Below are positions 6,201 to 9,080 of a stretch of DNA of 9,080 nucleotides, piece after piece. Within the stretch, counting starts at the first letter, position 1. Every line of letters starts with the position of its first letter. The stretch is taken from the NCBI GenBank assembly GCA_030612585.1, contig JAUWNP010000180.1, positions 1-9,080 on the forward strand. The letters are read 5' to 3'. A program made the translations under genes and the position numbers. The notes under the pieces were generated by a model. That model searched no databases. It was not told the DNA's origin and saw only the letters and a list, made by a program, of their open reading frames with translations. Origin of the DNA: Anaerolineae bacterium. Its GTDB lineage: Bacteria > Chloroflexota > Anaerolineae > B4-G1.

Positions 6201-7544
6201 GACTTTTTCGCCGACTTGGTGGAGAGCGGACAACTGGCGTCGCTTTATGACTTCGAGAATCGTGAAGGGCTGTTCCCTGGCACGCACCGCAGCTACAAGT
6301 TTGCCTTGCTCACTCTGACTGGCGGCGGTGTTTCTGAAACCGAGTTCGCGTTCTTCCTGCACACCACTGACAACTTGGCTGACGCCGAGCGCTGCTTCGC
6401 TCTAAGCCGAGAGGACCTGACTCTCTTCAACCCTAACACCCGCACCTGCCCCGTCTTCCGCACTCGTCGCAGTGCTGAGTTGACACGAAAGATCTATCAG
6501 AACTGGCCGGTGTGGGTAAACGAAGTCAAGGAAGTCAACCCCTGGGGAGTTGTCTTCCTGCGAATGATTGATCCGTTTGGTGGTAAATGGAAGCTCACAG
6601 CATTCGAAGACACATCACCAATCCATATCGGGGAGGGCCGATACAAAGACGTTGATAATCGTGCATATCTTCCTGTCTATGAAGGAAAGATGATCTACCA
6701 GCATGATCATAGGTTTGCCAGCGTGGTGGTCAATCCTGATAACCCTAAACGTCCTGCTCAGCCCGAGTTGACAGCAGAAGCCGACAAACTGAATCCCGAT
6801 TACTCTGTCTCACCTCAACACTGGGTAGAGGAAAGCGCAGTCATATCTGCACTTGATGAGATGCAGTGGAGACCGAGGTGGATTCTGGTCCAGAAGAAGG
6901 TCACAAGCCCTACAAACGAAAGGACCCATATTGCTACAGTCATTCCGATCGCTGGCACCACAGAGTCTCTTCATTGCATTCTGGTGTTGGAGAGCCTGGA
7001 AACATCTAAGGTCTGCTGCCTCTTGGGAAACCTTAACACCATTACATTTGACTTCGCTGCTCGTCAAAAAATCGGCGGTGAGAATTTCAATTACTTTGTG
7101 TTGAAGCAACTTCCTGTCTTACCCCCCGATCACTACACCCCCGAACTCCTCGACTGCATCGTCCCCCGCGTGGTTGAACTCACCTACACCGCCTGGGACC
7201 TGCAACCCTTCGCCCAAGACATCCTGGACGAGGTCGGGCAGGAGACGTGGGCGCGCTGGTTCGCCGCTGCGCCGGTCCACACTAGCCCACCGCCGGAGGG
7301 CCAACCCGCCACGCCCGCGCCCTTCGTCTGGAACGAGGAGCGCCGTGCCCACCTCCGCGCCGAACTGGACGGGCTCTACGCCCACCTCTACGGCCTCACC
7401 CGCGACGAACTGGCCTACATCCTGGACACTTTCCCCATCGTGCGGCGGAAGGATGAGGGGAAATACGGGGAGTACCGGACCAAGCGGTTGGTGTTGGAGT
7501 ATTATGATCACTACAAGGAGCACACCAATGGGTCTTGTATGTGA
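3225..7544 (+). CDS. Eco57I-type N6-adenine DNA methyltransferase (modification or restriction-modification enzyme)
   Basis: This 1439-aa enzyme should transfer methyl from S-adenosylmethionine to adenine N6. Visible parts: an N-terminal region (1-230) ending in WAVLTNGIQLRLLRDYHHTF and YVQFDLESIF, as in type IIG/PglX-like enzymes; helical LFLLFAEQRGMMP (about 330-342); TGSYYTHPSLV (about 519-529); SAM motif I DPAVGSGHF (591-599); YAVDLNPMAVELCKVSLWI (about 639-657); CGNSLIG (675-681); catalytic NPPW (881-884); and a likely target-recognition region (about 1085-1297) with YEGKMIYQHDHRFA and RTHIATVIP. The C-terminus ends with GEYRTKRLVLEYYDHY. I see no clear PD-(D/E)xK nuclease residues in the N-terminus, so cleavage is unproven. 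It begins 4 nt after the AbiEi-like gene (likely translational coupling; weak SD) and overlaps the next gene. At least eight in-frame repeat insertions lengthen it. DISARM or BREX methylases are relatives, but no other genes of those systems are visible. Confidence 0.92.
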   Translation: MPTPTHITTSGGLISAAFIENIREPGSRQRGVKPASFALPWAEPPKSPAALEETIATVWELLLERWDAVRNDLPMMDVSQVRARWLLPLFQLLDFDPVYLRGDTVLDEAGKLRYPLSHRGWESEGDPPQSYLQGGGPVIHTVVPSQDLDGRMAAGRGIKAKSPHDMLQAFLNASTADLWAVLTNGIQLRLLRDYHHTFTKGYVQFDLESIFETRNYGDFRALYRLCHASRFIPPPSPVPTGEGGRGGEGLTPLEHFYKDSIATGIKVGEDLRGQVRQAIETLGNGFLDGDLIRRLQQPSPLQAGGTEGGQALCRRYYGEILHVIYRVLFLLFAEQRGMMPGRDSLYAEAYSIARLRGRAEGDIPREDDFTDLWEGLKVTFRMVREGVPELGVFGYDGMLFDDDQTPLLNSHATSHTPTPTPSHTPLTIRNSDLLRAIRALTLIERQGVLQRISYADLGVEELGSIYESLLDYTPRVTTGPEEALTPPAPLSRQTRRGGRKEILANTFFLDPRGSERKTTGSYYTHPSLVNELIKSALLPVARDRLVEAGLPVIEEQTIGEATAGLLTDYAGLSDDQRAAGEAALLSLKVCDPAVGSGHFLVKANNALGAELARVRSGDEYPTEAQVQAAKRDVLAHCIYAVDLNPMAVELCKVSLWINASVSDAPLSFLDHHIKCGNSLIGAMVRPGSLRLRPGQAPQAPELMEAGIPTDAFKPITSNDRAVVKAVRARNRKELKEWEAGAVQGRLFQVTLYEPDGAVHQEYITIAGLAEEQPKAARERYAEYLTADEYRQRKLEADFWTAAFFWPLTEQKLGFSEKPGFYPTHGEFVRLRAEGSEALPPEAMAQIEALAEQYRFFHWHLEFPDVFQTSEVSGGFDVVLGNPPWERIKLQEKEFFAGRGRAIANARTAAQRRRLIKKLPETNPELHAAYTTVLRESEATAHFLRDSGRFPLTGVGDINLYTVFAGLARQIVALTGRAGIIIPTGIATDFTTRDFFADLVESGQLASLYDFENREGLFPGTHRSYKFALLTLTGGGVSETEFAFFLHTTDNLADAERCFALSREDLTLFNPNTRTCPVFRTRRSAELTRKIYQNWPVWVNEVKEVNPWGVVFLRMIDPFGGKWKLTAFEDTSPIHIGEGRYKDVDNRAYLPVYEGKMIYQHDHRFASVVVNPDNPKRPAQPELTAEADKLNPDYSVSPQHWVEESAVISALDEMQWRPRWILVQKKVTSPTNERTHIATVIPIAGTTESLHCILVLESLETSKVCCLLGNLNTITFDFAARQKIGGENFNYFVLKQLPVLPPDHYTPELLDCIVPRVVELTYTAWDLQPFAQDILDEVGQETWARWFAAAPVHTSPPPEGQPATPAPFVWNEERRAHLRAELDGLYAHLYGLTRDELAYILDTFPIVRRKDEGKYGEYRTKRLVLEYYDHYKEHTNGSCM
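3601..3632. repeat. In-frame G/C-run interspersed repeat in methylase (degenerate)
   Basis: The element has the form CCCCCCTCAATCC...AGGGGGGAGG and adds the residues PPQSYLQGGG between ESEGD and PVIHTVV. Its two ends are C-run and G-run complements. It resembles the reverse complement of the element at 4118-4153 and looks like a worn copy of the same family. Confidence 0.6.
3921..3972. repeat. In-frame palindromic interspersed repeat in methylase
   Basis: CCTCCCCCCTCTCCTG pairs with GGGAGAGGGGGG across a short centre, followed by GGGGGGTGAGGGC. It encodes the low-complexity peptide PPPSPVPTGEGGRGGEGL, unlike conserved methylase sequence on either side (LCHASRF before, TPLEHFYKDSI after). It is the same family as 4671-4724, in the opposite orientation. 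Confidence 0.75.
4118..4153. repeat. In-frame palindromic interspersed repeat in methylase
   Basis: The element reads TTCCCCCCTGCAAGCGGGGG followed by ACTGAGGGGGGG. It inserts SPLQAGGTEGG between IRRLQQ and the conserved ALCRRYYGEILHVIYR. The first half forms a hairpin (CCCCCC / GGGGGG arms around TGCAAGC). Confidence 0.7.
4453..4499. repeat. In-frame C/A-rich low-complexity tract in methylase
   Basis: A run of CCACACTCCC-like units encodes HATSHTPTPTPSHTP between PLLNS and LTIRNSDLLRAI. The tract has no G on the coding strand apart from its first bases, unlike the surrounding gene. It looks like an inserted microsatellite-type repeat in a surface loop. Confidence 0.6.
4671..4724. repeat. 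In-frame palindromic interspersed repeat in methylase
   Basis: CCCTCACCCCCCCCGGCCCC and the following CCTCTCC pair with GGAGAGGGGGGAGG. It encodes LTPPAPLSRQTRRGGRK, a peptide I associate with dispersed palindromes in several GC-rich environmental genomes (from memory, not checked). It is the inverted-orientation relative of 3921-3972. Confidence 0.75.
5281..5311. repeat. In-frame interspersed repeat in methylase
   Basis: The core TTCGGCTTCGCCCAGGACAG lies between the conserved CGNSLIGAMV and MEAGIPTDAFKPI and adds GSLRLRPGQAPQ. The core matches the element in the stub at 2221-2245 (TTCGGCTACGCTCA), showing that one family hit both methylase copies at different sites. Confidence 0.6.
5653..5685. 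repeat. In-frame inverted repeat in methylase
   Basis: Arms GGGTTTTTC (5660-5668) and GAAAAACCC (5670-5678) surround one central G. Outer arms AGAAA and TTTCT extend the stem past two mismatches. It encodes QKLGFSEKPGFY between FFWPLTE and PTHGEFVRL. Its base composition is unlike its surroundings. Confidence 0.75.
5824..5838. repeat. In-frame short palindrome before the catalytic motif
   Basis: AGACCTC (5824-5830), a central C, then GAGGTCT (5832-5838) form a perfect 7-bp stem. It adds about five residues (TSEVS) between EFPDVFQ and GGFDVVLGNPPW, a junction that is normally direct in this family (from memory). It may be a short repeat insertion or a chance palindrome. Confidence 0.45.
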
Positions 7545-8331
7545 AGCCATTGACACACTATCCGAAAGCCACTCGCTTGCCGCGGGGATCGATTTCCCCA
7601 AGACAGGAAGATGTCGGTGCAAGCTGGCCTCGGGCGTGGAAGCGACTTTTGTCGCTGTGCTTTGCGACCATGTTATGCACCACTTGGCCGCGAGGGGAAT
7701 CGAGCAGCCTTTTCATGAATTCTTTTATATCCCCAGCAGACGTGCCGAGGGTAAAGTCGGCTACGACCTTTCCATTGGCTGCTACAATAGCAATTCCCGA
7801 ATCCGAACAATGCACAAGCTCATATATCCTCGTTGGTGTGATGAAAAGTGGACCTGGTCCCTGTCAAAGTTCTACCGCTCTGACTGTCTTTCGAATGACC
7901 ACAGGCATCTTGAAACCTTGCTTAAGAACTACGAGAACTATAATACCTATCCACGTCTAGCTCCCTATCTTGTCTTGAACGTGTGCTATTGCATTCATGA
8001 CTATAGACGGATGGGTGCAACCCACAATGGCTGGCAGATTCCATCCTTTGACAGCTTACTCCGAACAGTCATAGTTGATTTGGCTGCGATTTGCAGAAGA
8101 GTTCCCAATTGGAGGAATGTGCTGCAATATCCCGACTTCGGACTCGTTGTGACAAAGCAGGCGCCACGACAAGAGGAGGACGAACTGGCTCAGGAGTACC
8201 TTTGCAGAATCGGCAAGAAGGAAATGTATGAGGTCAGAGTTGACCCCGATGGTACTCAACTGGAAGGTTGCGTCCTCACGCTTGAAGAACTGTGTTTGGA
8301 AGTTGAAGAGATTGTGCGCCTCGATCATTAG
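7528..8331 (+). CDS. Unrecognised 267-aa protein, third gene of the cassette
   Basis: I do not recognise this family. ATG 7528 is chosen because AAGGAG (7515-7520) lies 7 nt upstream and because the frame before it is overlapped by clearly coding methylase sequence. The gene overlaps the methylase end by 17 nt (7528-7544), so translation is probably coupled. The protein is soluble-looking, with no signal peptide or clear membrane helix. It is rich in cysteine (about 13, including CRC at 29-31 and C46DHVMHH52) and aromatic residues, with an acidic helical C-terminus (LTLEELCLEVEEIVRL). An AEGKVGYD stretch (73-80) is only vaguely nuclease-like, and no full catalytic set can be assigned. Its DNA is less GC-rich than the methylase core (47% at 7801-7860, counted by eye), suggesting separate origin. 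Its position next to a methylase suggests a partner or effector of a defence module; this is inference. Confidence 0.8.
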   Translation: MGLVCEAIDTLSESHSLAAGIDFPKTGRCRCKLASGVEATFVAVLCDHVMHHLAARGIEQPFHEFFYIPSRRAEGKVGYDLSIGCYNSNSRIRTMHKLIYPRWCDEKWTWSLSKFYRSDCLSNDHRHLETLLKNYENYNTYPRLAPYLVLNVCYCIHDYRRMGATHNGWQIPSFDSLLRTVIVDLAAICRRVPNWRNVLQYPDFGLVVTKQAPRQEEDELAQEYLCRIGKKEMYEVRVDPDGTQLEGCVLTLEELCLEVEEIVRLDH

Positions 8332-8410
8332 AGCTGCTCAAGGTATACTGGCATCCGTAGCACTGCTTAGGCGGACGTCTTAGTCTCGCGCACAGCGATT
8401 TAGGATTACA

Positions 8411-8521
8411 CTTTGACGCCTTGCCATCGCGCGGTGGAAGGATGAGGGACGGTGGGGGGAGTATTGGATGAAGAGGATGGTGTTGGAGAACTACGAGGCG
8501 CTCAGGGATCGGTTTGAGTAG
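8411..8521 (+). pseudogene. 3' stub of a methylase gene (decayed paralogue)
   Basis: The DNA aligns with the end of the intact methylase (about 7425-7512). RWKDEGRWGEYWMKRMVLEN here matches RRKDEGKYGEYRTKRLVLEY there, and the natural stop TAG is at 8519-8521. Upstream, similarity fades near 8411 and a TGA at 8414-8416 breaks the frame. With the 5' stub at 2106-2296 it brackets the AbiEi-methylase-unknown cassette. The preceding 80 nt (8332-8410) show no gene or clear terminator. Confidence 0.8.
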
Positions 8522-8549
8522 AGAAGGCCAGGTGAGATTTGTCGAACCC

Positions 8550-8588
8550 TATCGGACGAATCTGTTGGTGTTGGAGAATTGCGACGAG
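8550..8588 (+). pseudogene. Second, shorter methylase 3'-end fragment
   Basis: This stretch encodes YRTNLLVLENCDE and matches the YRTKRLVLEYYDH region of the intact gene (7473-7511) at 29 of 39 bases by eye, including the 13-base block GTTGGTGTTGGAG. It matches the neighbouring stub (8466-8504) equally well, so it is a separate, older remnant and not a simple copy of either. Confidence 0.55.
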
Positions 8589-8648
8589 ATGGCACGGACA
8601 ATAACTGGCGGCCCTGCAGGCAGGTGGCACAGAGAGTGAAAGCAGGAC

Positions 8649-9008
8649 ATGAGAGATAAGTACAGATGCTTTTCTGATTTGTTGGCTTCCGAGCAGGAAG
8701 GTCGTGCTTACAAGCACAAATTGATGGATCGTGATTCCGATATTGTGGTGATAGCTCCTCATGGGGGAGGGATAGAGCAAGGAACTTCGGAGATTGCCGA
8801 GGCCGTGGCGGGTGAAGAGTTCTCTCTCTATTGCTTCAACGGGATAAAACGAATGGGCAATGAGAAACTGCATATTACTAGCACCCTCTTCGATGAGCTC
8901 TCGTGTGTTGATCTGGTAAAACGCAGCCGGGTAGTGGTAGGAGATATTGTCAAATGTTGTGGATCAGGCCTCAGTGGCAGCGTAGATCGATGGAGTCTGA
9001 GCGAATAA
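8649..9008 (+). pseudogene. Poly-gamma-glutamate hydrolase family protein, probably 3'-truncated
   Basis: The 119-aa product opens with KYRCFSDLLASEQEGRAY, then IVVIAPHGGGIEQGTSEIAE (about 33-52), FSLYCFNGIK and LHITSTLFDE. These are hallmarks of the zinc-dependent phage and Bacillus poly-gamma-glutamate hydrolase family (PghP, YjqB-like; PF05908), which cleaves gamma-glutamyl polymers. Full-length members are about 200 aa. Here the match ends after LVKRSRVVVG, and the remaining about 20 residues (DIVKCCGSGL...) do not fit the expected continuation with its further active-site histidine and glycines in any frame. The usual FDEP is FDEL. The gene is therefore probably broken and inactive. No strong SD precedes ATG 8649 (AGGA is only one base away). 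The last 72 nt of the window after its stop hold nothing I can identify. Confidence 0.72.
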
Positions 9009-9080
9009 ACGATCCTCTGAGGTATCCACCTTCAGCATCTTGGCCTGCCCATTTGGAAACTTGACACCGGCCCTAACCAG

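Noticed and set aside
7174..7527. Upstream extension of the 267-aa gene to the first ATG of its frame
   Set aside because: This stretch is overlapped by clearly coding methylase sequence in another frame, its translation is low-complexity, and ATG 7528 has a well-placed AAGGAG.
2399..8331. A complete AbiE, BREX or DISARM system
   Set aside because: No AbiEii nucleotidyltransferase, PglZ, BrxC, DrmA/B helicase or phospholipase-D-type gene is visible; only single components resemble those systems.
8332..8410. Terminator after the cassette
   Set aside because: No G/C-rich stem followed by a T-run could be found in this 79-nt stretch.

Overview
The window is GC-rich bacterial DNA with long ORFs and compact spacing. 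Several families of short, GC-rich palindromic repeats sit inside and between genes. That habit, with long TPR/HEAT-repeat proteins, an Eco57I-type methylase and an AbiEi-like regulator, fits an environmental Chloroflexota (Anaerolineae-like) genome best. This is an inference from style; no phylogenetic marker gene is present.

Layout: (1) 3-1841, the 3' part of a long repeat protein (TPR/HAT-like units, then about 13 HEAT-like units), entering from the left edge. (2) 1842-2089, no convincing gene, but an open frame that looks like the tail of a lost gene. (3) 2106-2296, a decayed 5' stub of an Eco57I-type methylase gene. (4) 2297-3220, a promoter, a 15-bp inverted-repeat operator and an AbiEi-family regulator gene with no AbiEii toxin partner. 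(5) 3225-7544, a full-length 1439-aa Eco57I-type N6-adenine methyltransferase starting 4 nt after the regulator. (6) 7528-8331, a 267-aa unrecognised protein overlapping the methylase end by 17 nt, with its own Shine-Dalgarno. (7) 8411-8521 and 8550-8588, two further decayed pieces of methylase 3' ends. (8) 8649-9008, a poly-gamma-glutamate hydrolase family gene whose 3' part appears lost.

The central observation is that the three-gene block (AbiEi-like regulator, methylase, unknown protein) is bracketed by the head (2106-2296) and tail (8411-8521) of another methylase gene of the same family. It looks as if an older methylase was replaced by, or recombined with, a newer self-regulated cassette, and a third tail fragment suggests this happened more than once. 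The inverted repeat over the cassette promoter matches how AbiEi proteins are known to autoregulate. I infer that the regulator here controls a modification or defence operon instead of a toxin. The unknown third gene is the natural candidate for a partner or effector.

The methylase gene carries at least eight short repeat insertions (3601-5838), all keeping the reading frame. Its probable target-recognition region (about 6480-7115) is clearly lower in GC than the catalytic core and the C-terminus, as expected for a swapped specificity domain.
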